This document shows, in pieces, positions 45,219 to 53,320 of a DNA stretch of 64,000 bases; within the stretch, counting starts at the first letter, position 1; the number at the start of each line of letters is the position of its first letter. The position numbers and the translations under genes were made by a program. This DNA comes from Arthrobacter burdickii (GTDB taxonomy: Bacteria > Actinomycetota > Actinomycetes > Actinomycetales > Micrococcaceae). Under the pieces are notes generated by a model, which did no database searches, was not told where the DNA came from, and was given only the letters and a program-made list of their open reading frames with translations. The stretch is taken from NCBI RefSeq assembly GCF_030433645.1, contig NZ_JAROCG010000001.1, forward strand, positions 2,976,001 to 3,040,000, in the 5' to 3' direction.

Positions 45219-45959
45219 ATGACTCTTGTGCTGTCGCGCGTCGGCCTCGCTCCCGATTACATCGAGTACACGCAGGGGTGGGAGATGCAGAAAGACCTGC
45301 ACGCGAAGGTGGTCGACGGCGCCGCGCCCAGTACGGTCCTCCTGCTCGAGCACACTCCCGTGTATACCGCGGGCAAGCGCACGGAGGACCACGAGCGCCC
45401 CTTCGACGGCACGCCCGTCGTCCCCGTGGACCGCGGCGGGAAGCTCACATGGCACGGGCCCGGACAGCTGGTGGGATACCCGATCCTCGCCCTGCGGAAT
45501 CCTGCACGCGTCGCGGACTACGTCCATACCCTCGAGGAAGTCATCATCACCGCCCTCCGCCACTTCGGCATCGACGGCATCCGGATCGACGGCCGGTCCG
45601 GCGTCTGGCTGGCGGCAACGAATGACCGGCCCGCGCGGAAGATCGCCGCGATCGGCATCCGCGTGAGGAATCGGGTCACGATGCACGGTTTCGCCGTCAA
45701 CTGCAGCAACGACCTCGCGCCATTCCAGCAGATCGTTCCCTGCGGCATCAGTGATGCCGGAGTCACGTCCATCTCCGCCGAGTGCGGCCGGACCGTGCCT
45801 CCCGCGGACGTCGTTTCGCTTATCGAGGCCGAACTGCGCAAGAATGAGGCGTTGCTGGTGGCCGAGCACGACGCCGCCTCAGCCCAGATCGGCGCCGCCG
45901 GCACTGCCGCCACCTCCGGCGCCACCCATGGCATCCAGCCAGAAGGAGCTTTACTGTGA
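45219..45959 (+). CDS. lipB: Lipoyl(octanoyl) transferase
   Basis: Transfers octanoate from acyl-carrier protein to lipoyl domains such as those of SucB. 246 residues from ATG 45219; the family segments [19 protein letters not shown] at 72-90, Lys141 in [10 protein letters not shown] and catalytic Cys175 in [11 protein letters not shown] are intact. The start was chosen from family length and the -10 element 7 nt upstream, although the frame remains open back to 44745. Its stop overlaps the lipA GTG (GTGA), so the two are coupled. Confidence 0.94.
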   Translation: MTLVLSRVGLAPDYIEYTQGWEMQKDLHAKVVDGAAPSTVLLLEHTPVYTAGKRTEDHERPFDGTPVVPVDRGGKLTWHGPGQLVGYPILALRNPARVADYVHTLEEVIITALRHFGIDGIRIDGRSGVWLAATNDRPARKIAAIGIRVRNRVTMHGFAVNCSNDLAPFQQIVPCGISDAGVTSISAECGRTVPPADVVSLIEAELRKNEALLVAEHDAASAQIGAAGTAATSGATHGIQPEGALL

Positions 45960-46957
45960 GCCTTGCCCCCGAGGGCCGCCGCCTGCTGCGCGTCGAGGCG
46001 CGCAATGCCGAGACGCCGGTCGAGCGCAAGCCGGACTGGATCAAGGCCAAGGTCAACATCGGACCCGAGTTCGTCGCGATGAAGAACCTGGTGAAGAAGG
46101 AGGGCCTGCACACCGTCTGCGAAGAGGCGGGGTGCCCCAACATCTTCGAGTGCTGGGAGGACCGTGAGGCCACCTTCCTCATCGGCGGCTCCGAGTGCAC
46201 CCGCCGGTGCGACTTCTGCCAGATCGACACGGGCAAGCCGCAGCCGCTGGACCGCAGCGAGCCCTTCAAAGTCGCCCAGTCGGTGAAGTCCATGAACCTG
46301 CGCTACGCGACGGTCACCGGCGTCGCCCGCGACGACCTCGCCGACGAGGGAGTCTGGCTCTACGCCGAGACCATCCGCCAGATCCACAGCATGAACCCCG
46401 GCACGGGCGTCGAGATCCTGATCCCCGACTTCTCCGGGCGCCCCGAACACATCGCCGCGATCTGCGATGCCGCCCCGGAGGTGTTCGCACACAATGTGGA
46501 GACGGTGCCGCGCATCTTCAAGCGCATCCGTCCGGCCTTCCGCTACGAGCGCTCACTCGACGTCATCACCCAGGGGCGGGACCGTGGCATGGTCACGAAG
46601 TCCAACCTCATCCTCGGCATGGGCGAGACGCGCGAGGAGATCTCCGAGGCCCTCCGGGACCTGCATGCCGCAGGGTGCGACCTCATCACGATCACCCAGT
46701 ACCTGCGCCCCAGCGAACGACACCTCCCCGTCGACCGCTGGGTGAAGCCCGGCGAGTTCGTCGAACTGAGCGAAGAGGCGGAAGAGATCGGCTTCCTCGG
46801 CGTCATGAGCGGCCCGCTCGTGCGCTCGTCCTATCGGGCGGGCCGCCTCTGGGCGCGCGCCATGCGGAAGAAGGGCCTCGAGCTGCCCCCCGAACTCGCG
46901 CACCTCGACGAATCCGGCTCAGCCTCCCAGGAAGCGACCTCGCTCCTCGCGGGCTGA
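45956..46957 (+). CDS. lipA: Lipoyl synthase
   Basis: A 333-residue radical-SAM enzyme inserting two sulfurs into protein-bound octanoyl groups. The auxiliary cluster cysteines are in [12 protein letters not shown], the radical-SAM motif is CTRRCDFC, and the C-terminal RSSYRAG provides the conserved serine ligand. The start is GTG at 45956 overlapping the lipB stop, with AGAAGGAG upstream. Last gene of the lipB-lipA unit. Confidence 0.96.
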   Translation: MSLAPEGRRLLRVEARNAETPVERKPDWIKAKVNIGPEFVAMKNLVKKEGLHTVCEEAGCPNIFECWEDREATFLIGGSECTRRCDFCQIDTGKPQPLDRSEPFKVAQSVKSMNLRYATVTGVARDDLADEGVWLYAETIRQIHSMNPGTGVEILIPDFSGRPEHIAAICDAAPEVFAHNVETVPRIFKRIRPAFRYERSLDVITQGRDRGMVTKSNLILGMGETREEISEALRDLHAAGCDLITITQYLRPSERHLPVDRWVKPGEFVELSEEAEEIGFLGVMSGPLVRSSYRAGRLWARAMRKKGLELPPELAHLDESGSASQEATSLLAG

Positions 46958-47057
46958 CGCAGGTACCGTCCCGGCGGCTACCTCCGCCCGCGGAACCGCA
47001 GCACGTCGTCGGTGAACCGGCGGTCATCCTGATCTCATCCCGTAGAATCGAAGTACT

Positions 47058-47810
47058 ATGTCGCACGCAATCGATCCTTCAGGCTCCCCCACGCCCAAAC
47101 GCCGCCTCTTCTCGCGTAAGCCGAAAGCCGGGGCTGCGCCGAAGCAGACCGGGCGGATGAAGCAGGTTGTCGAAGTCTTCAAGATGACGCGGCGCAACGA
47201 TCCCAGCGCCGTCTGGTTCATGCTGCTGGCGTTCGTCGGGATCATTGCACTGGGCCTGCTCGTCGGACTCCTGATCAACAACGTCATCACGCTGATGATC
47301 ATCGCGGTCCCGCTGGCCGTCCTTGCGGCCATCTTCATCCTGTCCCGCCGGGCCGAACGCGCGGCGTTCTCCCAGATCGAGGGAAAGCCCGGCGCTGCCG
47401 GCGCCGCGCTGAGCGTCCTTCGCCGCGGGTGGATCCTGCAGGAGCAGCCGGTCGCGGTGAACCCGCGGACGCAGGACGCCGTGTTCCGGATCATCGGCCG
47501 GCCGGGCGTCGTGCTCGTGTCCGAGGGCCCCTCCACGCGGGTCAAGCAGCTCCTCGATGGTGAGAAGCGCAAGATGGCGCGGATCATCCCGAACGTGCCG
47601 GTGCACGTGATCGAGACGGGCCGCGGGGACCGCCAGGTACCCCTCTCCAAGGTCCCGAAGACCGTGCAGAAGCTGAAGAAGACGCTGACGAAGCAGGAGG
47701 TCCACGCGGTCGACAAGCGCCTGTCCGCACTGGGCACCAAGCTTCCGATCCCCAAGGGCGTGGACCCCTTCAAGGCCCGCCCCGACCGCAAGGCGATGCG
47801 CGGGCGCTGA
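47058..47810 (+). CDS. DUF4191 membrane protein
   Basis: 250 residues with a basic N-terminus, two adjacent membrane helices (about 52-75 and 80-100) and a basic cytosolic C-terminal domain with RRGWILQEQPVAVNPRTQD. This is the DUF4191 family, which follows lipA in many actinobacteria; function unknown. The start is ATG at 47058; TAGAAT at 47043-47048 gives a very short leader. Confidence 0.87.
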   Translation: MSHAIDPSGSPTPKRRLFSRKPKAGAAPKQTGRMKQVVEVFKMTRRNDPSAVWFMLLAFVGIIALGLLVGLLINNVITLMIIAVPLAVLAAIFILSRRAERAAFSQIEGKPGAAGAALSVLRRGWILQEQPVAVNPRTQDAVFRIIGRPGVVLVSEGPSTRVKQLLDGEKRKMARIIPNVPVHVIETGRGDRQVPLSKVPKTVQKLKKTLTKQEVHAVDKRLSALGTKLPIPKGVDPFKARPDRKAMRGR

Positions 47811-47829
47811 CTCCAGGCCGCGTGACCAC

Positions 47830-47861
47830 AAGAGCCCCTCCCGACGACGGGAGGGGCTCTT
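47830..47861. terminator. Bidirectional terminator between DUF4191 and RDD genes
   Basis: A perfect 14-bp stem (47830-47843 with 47848-47861) around ACGA, between convergent genes. Confidence 0.82.
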
Positions 47862-47908
47862 CGCGTTGCGGGATCTGTTGCCCGGTCCCCCGCCGGAGTG
47901 CAGCAGTG

Positions 47909-48346
47909 CTAGATACGGAACAGGCCGGTGTTCCGGGCCCGGTCGTGGAGACCGCGCTGGTCGGCGTCGATGATGAAGGCCGGGATGACGAGGCAGACGA
48001 GCACACTGCGGACGATGGCCGTCAGGTAACCGGCCGGTCTGCCGTCGAGCGTCTGCACCTGCATCCGCAGGAGTCGGTGCCCGATGCTGTAGCCGAAGAA
48101 ACCCACGAACAGGATCTGCTCCACGAGGAAGATGTACAGCGTCGCGAAGCCGTCGTAGTCGAAGAACGCGGCGGAGATCAGCGAGCAGAGAACCCAGTCG
48201 ATCAGGAGCGCAGCGGCCCTGGGCCCGAAACGGGCGAGGGATCCGGGTCCGGACTCGGGCCGGCCGAGTCGCTGTCCCGGCCATTGCTGATCGCCCGACG
48301 GCGGCGGGCCTTCCATCCACGAACCGATGTTCTTCCTGTTCACCAC
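47909..48346 (-). CDS. RDD family membrane protein
   Basis: 145 residues. After a polar N-terminus come ARFGPRAAALLIDWVLCSLI (the R..D of the RDD motif), a second helix pair with GYSIGHRLLRMQVQTLDGRPAGY, and DQRGLHDRARNTGL near the end. Function in this context is unknown; RDD proteins are proposed ion exchangers. It is convergent with DUF4191 and divergent from glnA. Confidence 0.87.
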   Translation of the reverse strand: MVNRKNIGSWMEGPPPSGDQQWPGQRLGRPESGPGSLARFGPRAAALLIDWVLCSLISAAFFDYDGFATLYIFLVEQILFVGFFGYSIGHRLLRMQVQTLDGRPAGYLTAIVRSVLVCLVIPAFIIDADQRGLHDRARNTGLFRI

Positions 48347-48443
48347 GCCCCAAGCCTACCCGCGCGGTGTCAGGCTCCGGTCCGACCGTATTATGCCGTC
48401 GCGCTCCCGGGGGCGCTAGGGTGGGAGGCGCAGTTCACGTCCT

Positions 48444-48481
48444 GTAACGTCCCGGAAACAAAGACGACACCAGCGGGAAAC
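48444..48481. promoter_or_regulatory. Complete GlnR binding site upstream of glnA
   Basis: GTAAC-N6-GAAAC-N6-GACAC-N6-GAAAC, at 48444-48448, 48455-48459, 48466-48470 and 48477-48481. Half-site spacing is exactly 11 bp throughout, matching the a-b/a-b layout of actinobacterial GlnR sites (gTnAC-n6-GaAAC), with one departure in the third half-site. It lies 131 bp upstream of the glnA start, so nitrogen-dependent activation of glnA is expected. Confidence 0.8.
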
Positions 48482-48611
48482 TGCCTGCTCATACAGTTGG
48501 GACGAGTCGGCGGTAGCGTACCAGCCTGCCAGAGCCCGTGACATACCGTGCGGCGCAGGGACACGCGCTGGCGCCGGTTTTCCCCCAGCCATGCGTTAGG
48601 AGCATGAATCG

Positions 48612-50036
48612 ATGTTTAAGAATGCGGACGAGGTCCTCAAGTTCATCGCCGACGAAGACATCAGGTTTGTCGATGTCCGGTTCACCGACCTCCCGGGAGT
48701 GCAGCAGCACTTCAACGTTCCCGCCAAGTCGGTCGACGCGGACTTCTTCGTGCACGGCCAGCTCTTCGATGGATCCTCCATCCGCGGCTTCCAGGGCATC
48801 GCGGAGTCGGACATGCAGCTCATCCCGGATGTGACGACGGCGTTCATCGATCCTTTCCGGACCGAGAAGACCCTCGCGCTGAACTTCTCCATCGTCAACC
48901 CCCGCACGGGCGATCCCTACCACCGCGATCCCCGCAGTGTCGCAGAGCGCGCCGAGGCGTACCTCTCCTCCACCGGCATCGCGGACACGGCGTTCTTCGC
49001 CCCCGAGGCGGAATTCTTCATCTTCGACAACGTCCAGTACGAGTCCTCCCCGCAGGGGAGCTTCTACAAGGTCGACTCGATCGAGGCTCCGTGGAACAGC
49101 GGGCGCGAGGAAGTCGGCGGCAACCTCGGCAACAAGACCCCGTTCAAGGGCGGCTATTTCCCGGTTTCCCCCGTGGACAAGCAGGCCGACCTGCGCGACG
49201 CGATCTGTGTCGAGCTGGACAAGGCCGGCCTCGAGGTCGAGCGTTCGCACCACGAGGTCGGCGGTGCAGGCCAGGCCGAGATCAACTACAAGTTCACGAC
49301 CATGACGCACGCTGCGGACGACCTGCAGAAGTTCAAGTACATCGTGAAGAACGTCTCCGACGCCTGGGGCAAGTCCGCAACCTTCATGCCGAAGCCGGTC
49401 TTCGGTGAGAACGGCTCCGGCATGCACTGCCACCAGTCGCTGTGGAGCAACGGGCAGCCGCTGTTCTACGACGAGCGCGGCTACGCCGGCTTGTCGGACA
49501 TGGCCCGCTGGTACATCGGCGGCCTGCTGAAGCACGCCTCCGCCGTCCTGGCCTTCACCAACCCGACGGTGAACTCCTACCGTCGCCTGGTCAAGGGCTT
49601 CGAAGCCCCGGTCAATATGGTCTACTCGCAGGGGAACCGCTCCGCCGGTATCCGTATCCCGATCACCGGATCGAACCCCAAGGCCAAGCGCATCGAGTTC
49701 CGCGCGCCGGACCCGTCGTCGAACCCCTACCTGGCCTTCGCTGCGCAGCTCATGGCAGGCCTCGACGGGATCAAGAACCGCATCGAGCCCGCCGAGCCCA
49801 TCGACAAGGACCTCTACGAGCTCCCCGCCGAGGAAGCCAAGGACATCCAGAAGGCTCCCGGGTCGCTCGAGGAGGCCCTGCTGGCCCTCGAAGCCGACAA
49901 CGAGTTCCTGCAAGCCGGTGATGTCTTCACGCAGGACCTGATCGACACCTGGATCGCCTACAAGCGCGAGGTCGAGATCCTGCCGCTGTCGATGCGCCCG
50001 AACCCCTACGAGTTCGAGCTCTACTACGGCGTCTAG
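48612..50036 (+). CDS. glnA: Glutamine synthetase, type I
   Basis: A 474-residue ammonium-assimilating enzyme (dodecamer in the family). It has FDGSSIRGF at 52-60, the metal segment [23 protein letters not shown] at 267-278, and Tyr402 in [11 protein letters not shown], the adenylylation site of type I-beta enzymes. GlnE encoded at 53321-56329 would modify it. The start is ATG at 48612 with TTAGGAG 6 bp upstream. A GlnR site upstream and a terminator at 50090-50126 bound the unit. Confidence 0.96.
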   Translation: MFKNADEVLKFIADEDIRFVDVRFTDLPGVQQHFNVPAKSVDADFFVHGQLFDGSSIRGFQGIAESDMQLIPDVTTAFIDPFRTEKTLALNFSIVNPRTGDPYHRDPRSVAERAEAYLSSTGIADTAFFAPEAEFFIFDNVQYESSPQGSFYKVDSIEAPWNSGREEVGGNLGNKTPFKGGYFPVSPVDKQADLRDAICVELDKAGLEVERSHHEVGGAGQAEINYKFTTMTHAADDLQKFKYIVKNVSDAWGKSATFMPKPVFGENGSGMHCHQSLWSNGQPLFYDERGYAGLSDMARWYIGGLLKHASAVLAFTNPTVNSYRRLVKGFEAPVNMVYSQGNRSAGIRIPITGSNPKAKRIEFRAPDPSSNPYLAFAAQLMAGLDGIKNRIEPAEPIDKDLYELPAEEAKDIQKAPGSLEEALLALEADNEFLQAGDVFTQDLIDTWIAYKREVEILPLSMRPNPYEFELYYGV

Positions 50037-50089
50037 CAGCAGAACGGGTCGAAAGCGGGGTCAGTCCGCCTCCGGCCCGGACACCTGTG

Positions 50090-50126
50090 CGGAGGGTTCC
50101 TCGGATGACATCCGAGGGACCCTCCG
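50090..50126 (+). terminator. Terminator after glnA
   Basis: A 17-bp stem with one mismatch (50090-50106 with 50110-50126), loop GAC, followed by TTCGTCGTT. Confidence 0.8.
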
Positions 50127-50186
50127 TTCGTCGTTCCCCCCTTACCCGGCGAGGAGGTGTGCGGGACATCCCCGTCAGACGCAGGG

Positions 50187-50205
50187 TTGGCTGAATTTCA
50201 GCCAA
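50187..50205. promoter_or_regulatory. Palindrome TTGGCTGAA-T-TTCAGCCAA upstream of the nuclease gene
   Basis: A perfect 9-bp inverted repeat with one central base, 88 bp upstream of the ATG at 50294. It resembles an operator for a dimeric regulator; the regulator is not identified. Confidence 0.55.
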
Positions 50206-50293
50206 GGTCCGGCACGCCGGCCTCGGATGTGTGACAGATCGTGCAAAAGTTTGGTTGGCGTTCAAAAGGGGACGCCGTCATCCGAGGGAACAC

Positions 50294-50950
50294 ATGAAGA
50301 TTACATCCGGGCTCATCGCCGTCCTGACAGCCGGACTCCTGTTCACCGGCCTCGCCGCTCCTGCAGAGGCAGGGGTCACCTACGTGACAAATCTCCGTGC
50401 AGCCGCGCGCGCTCTGCCCCTCGCGGTCGAGAACAACGCCGGCTACGACCGGGCCCGCTATTTCGGCGACTGGAAAGACGCCGACGGCGACTGCCAGAAC
50501 ACCCGGGCCGAAGTACTCGTCGCGGAGACCAAGGCCGCGATGACCTACACATCGACCCGTCGCTGCACGGTTGCAACGGGGCGCTGGGTGACGACGTTCG
50601 ACAACAAGATCCACACCTCCGCGACCACCGTGCAGATCGACCACACGGTGCCCGTGGCCGAGGCCTGGGGATCCGGGGCGAGGAACTGGACCCAGACCCG
50701 TCGCGTGGCGTTCTACAACGACATCGGTTACGCCGGCGCCCTCGAAGCCCAGACGACCCTCCTGAACCAGCAGAAGCAGGCGAAGGGGCCGGAGGACTGG
50801 ATGCCGCCGGCCAACAGGTGTGCCTACCTGGCGCGATGGGTGACAGTGAAGTCCCGCTGGGGCATGACCGTGGACTCCCGTGAGAAGGCGGCCCTGGTCC
50901 GGATCGCTGACGCGTGCCCCGTTCTGCAGCTGACCATCACGAAGTCCTGA
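50294..50950 (+). CDS. Secreted HNH nuclease (DUF1524-type)
   Basis: 218 residues with a Sec signal peptide (cleavage after AEA at 26) and a DUF1524/HNH-type core: KDADGDCQNTRAEVL and IDHTVPVAEAWGSGA, where Asp116-His117 is the metal/catalytic pair, and TLLNQQKQAKGPEDWMPP downstream. It is probably an extracellular DNase used for nutrient recovery or competition. Two or more Cys could form a disulfide. The start is ATG at 50294 with GAGGGAAC upstream. It lies in the glnA-glnE interval and is followed by the acyltransferase gene. Confidence 0.86.
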   Translation: MKITSGLIAVLTAGLLFTGLAAPAEAGVTYVTNLRAAARALPLAVENNAGYDRARYFGDWKDADGDCQNTRAEVLVAETKAAMTYTSTRRCTVATGRWVTTFDNKIHTSATTVQIDHTVPVAEAWGSGARNWTQTRRVAFYNDIGYAGALEAQTTLLNQQKQAKGPEDWMPPANRCAYLARWVTVKSRWGMTVDSREKAALVRIADACPVLQLTITKS

Positions 50951-51144
50951 CGCAGGTCCCGTCCTGCAGCAACCCGGTGAAGGCGTTCCCTGTCCTCCCC
51001 GGGTTGTTGCCGAACGCCTCCGACTGCCCGTGTCGAAAGCGCTACCAGCTCCTCCCCCTTCTATACTCGTCAAGGCCGTGAATGTCCTTGATCAACGCCA
51101 CCGAATCTGGGCGAGGTGTTTCTCGCGGCGTCTCAGGAGGACCG

Positions 51145-53295
51145 ATGACCTATACCGACACGGCTGCCCCACCGGCCCAGCCGCTCCACGGCGACCCCTC
51201 GACCGCCCCGAGGGCGACGAAGGCGGCGCCGCGTAGGGACATCCAGGCCCTGCGAGCCCTCGCCGTCTCCTTCGTCGTCGTGAACCACGCCGCGCCGGAC
51301 CTGCTGCCCGGTGGTTATGTCGGTGTCGACATCTTCTTCGTCATCTCCGGCTTTCTCATCACGAAGCACCTCCTGGGTGAGCTGGAACGCACCGGACGGA
51401 TACGCTTCGGATCCTTCTACGCCCGGCGTGCGGCCCGCCTCCTGCCGGCGGCCCTCGTCGTGTCCCTGGTCTCGCTCGTCACCGCCTGGATCGTCCTCCC
51501 GTTCAGCCGCTGGGCCGGTCTCGCGCAGGAGACCCTGGCGGCGAATCTCTACGTCGAAAACTGGATCCTGGCGCTGAAATCCGTGGACTACTCCGCGCAG
51601 ACCGAATCCGCATCCACCGTCCAGCACTACTGGTCGCTGTCGGTCGAGGAGCAGTTCTACCTCGTCTGGCCCGTCCTCCTCGTCGTCACGTTCACCCTCG
51701 CCCGCCGACAGCGGATCCGCCGCCGCGCCCTGCTCGCGCTGGTCCTGGGCGCCGCGTTCATCCTCTCCCTCCTCCTGTGCATCTACATGACGTTGGCGAG
51801 CAGGAACGCCGCCTACTTCGTGACTCCGGTGCGGGCATGGGAATTCGCGGCTGGATCGCTCATCGCGGTGCAGGCCATGAGGAGCCGAAGTGCCCTCCCT
51901 ACCCGGCACTCCCTCGCGGGTATCGCGCAGGTGCTGGGATACGCGCTCATCCTGCTCTCCGCCGTCGGGTTCTCGGAGCGCACGCTCTTCCCCGGCTATT
52001 TCGCACTGATCCCCGTCGTCGGCACGGTCCTGGTCATCGTCTCCGGCCCGGCCTCCCCCTACTGGTCCCCGAACGCACTCCTGGCGGCACGACCGGTGCA
52101 GTTACTCGGGGACATCTCCTACTCGCTCTACCTGTGGCACTGGCCCATGCTGCTCCTCGTGCCCGCCGCTCTCGGGCGGGAGCTCCGGCCGATCGACATG
52201 GCGTTCCTCCTGGTAGGGGCCCTCGTGCTCGCCTTCACCAGCAAGAAGCTGATCGAGGACCCGGGCAGGACGTCGCTGCTGCGCCGCTACGGCGTCCGCA
52301 GGAGTCTGGTCCTGTTGCTGTCGGTCATGCTGGCCATGGTCCTCCTCGCGACCGCCATGATGGTCGCGGCCGGTGCCGCCGGGAATCGCCAGCAGGCGGC
52401 CCTCGACGCGATCTCGGGCGGTCCCTGTTTCGGCGCCAAGAGCCTCTCGAACGCCGAGTGCGGTGATCCCTTCGGTCCACCAGCGCTACCCCAGGTCGGA
52501 CCGGACGAGGCACCCTGGTTCACCGGCGAGGAGTGCGTCGAAGCGAGCGACCCGATCATGGTGAGCGGTGGAGCCCGCCTGAGTACATGTGACTTCGCGG
52601 GCTCGGACGAGGCCTCGGGTGAAGCGTGGCTCGTCGGCGACTCGCACGCCGAGCACTGGAAGACCGCGCTCTACGGGCTGGCCCGGGAGTCCCGGTGGCA
52701 CCTCCAGGAGAGCCTGGTCGGCGGGTGCCCGTACGTCGGCGTGCGCCGGACGGAGTTCAACGGGAAGCAGTCGGCCAGGTCGTCGCAGGACGCCTGCCTC
52801 GGGTGGAGCCAGGCGGTGTCCGACCGCATCGTCGCGGAGAAGCCGGATCTGGTCTTCGTCTCGGCGTTCGGCGCGCGCGAGGTGATCGACGACGGCTCCG
52901 GACGGGACCAGGCCAGCCAGTACAGGGACGCCTTCGCCGCGCGCATCAGCACCTGGATCGACGCCGGTGTGCGTGTCTACGTCCTGCGGGACACCCCCCT
53001 CACGCTCGACGCGATCGGCCCCGACTGCCTCGCGGCCCACGCCTCCTCGCCCCGAACCTGCTCGCTCCCTTCGGAGGAGGCCGTTGCCGCCGACCCGCTC
53101 GCCGAGGCCGCCCTGGCGATGGACTCGCCGATGGTGAAGGTCCTCGACCTGCAGGACCAGTTCTGCCCGGGCGGACGCTGCTATTCGGTGGTCGGCGGAG
53201 TGCATGTGTACTTCGACTCCAACCACGTGACCAGCACCTACATGCGGTCCCTCACGCCGGTCCTCGCCCAGCGCTTCGACGACGCCAACGGGTGA
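51145..53295 (+). CDS. OafA-like membrane acyltransferase with C-terminal SGNH domain
   Basis: 716 residues: an acyltransferase-3 membrane domain of about ten helices (DIQALRALAVSFVVVNHAAP, GGYVGVDIFFVISGFLITKH, YYWSLSVEEQFYLVWP-like segment) followed by an extracellular SGNH hydrolase-like domain with WLVGDSHAEHWK and the late FDSNHVTSTYMRSL providing Asp and His. Such proteins O-acetylate cell-wall or exported glycans. The start is ATG at 51145, chosen because AGGAGG lies 5 bp upstream; a longer reading from 51082 has no such site. Next to the secreted nuclease between glnA and glnE. Confidence 0.88.
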   Translation: MTYTDTAAPPAQPLHGDPSTAPRATKAAPRRDIQALRALAVSFVVVNHAAPDLLPGGYVGVDIFFVISGFLITKHLLGELERTGRIRFGSFYARRAARLLPAALVVSLVSLVTAWIVLPFSRWAGLAQETLAANLYVENWILALKSVDYSAQTESASTVQHYWSLSVEEQFYLVWPVLLVVTFTLARRQRIRRRALLALVLGAAFILSLLLCIYMTLASRNAAYFVTPVRAWEFAAGSLIAVQAMRSRSALPTRHSLAGIAQVLGYALILLSAVGFSERTLFPGYFALIPVVGTVLVIVSGPASPYWSPNALLAARPVQLLGDISYSLYLWHWPMLLLVPAALGRELRPIDMAFLLVGALVLAFTSKKLIEDPGRTSLLRRYGVRRSLVLLLSVMLAMVLLATAMMVAAGAAGNRQQAALDAISGGPCFGAKSLSNAECGDPFGPPALPQVGPDEAPWFTGEECVEASDPIMVSGGARLSTCDFAGSDEASGEAWLVGDSHAEHWKTALYGLARESRWHLQESLVGGCPYVGVRRTEFNGKQSARSSQDACLGWSQAVSDRIVAEKPDLVFVSAFGAREVIDDGSGRDQASQYRDAFAARISTWIDAGVRVYVLRDTPLTLDAIGPDCLAAHASSPRTCSLPSEEAVAADPLAEAALAMDSPMVKVLDLQDQFCPGGRCYSVVGGVHVYFDSNHVTSTYMRSLTPVLAQRFDDANG

Positions 53296-53320
53296 GCGGC
53301 GGGAGCCGTACCAGGAGGGC

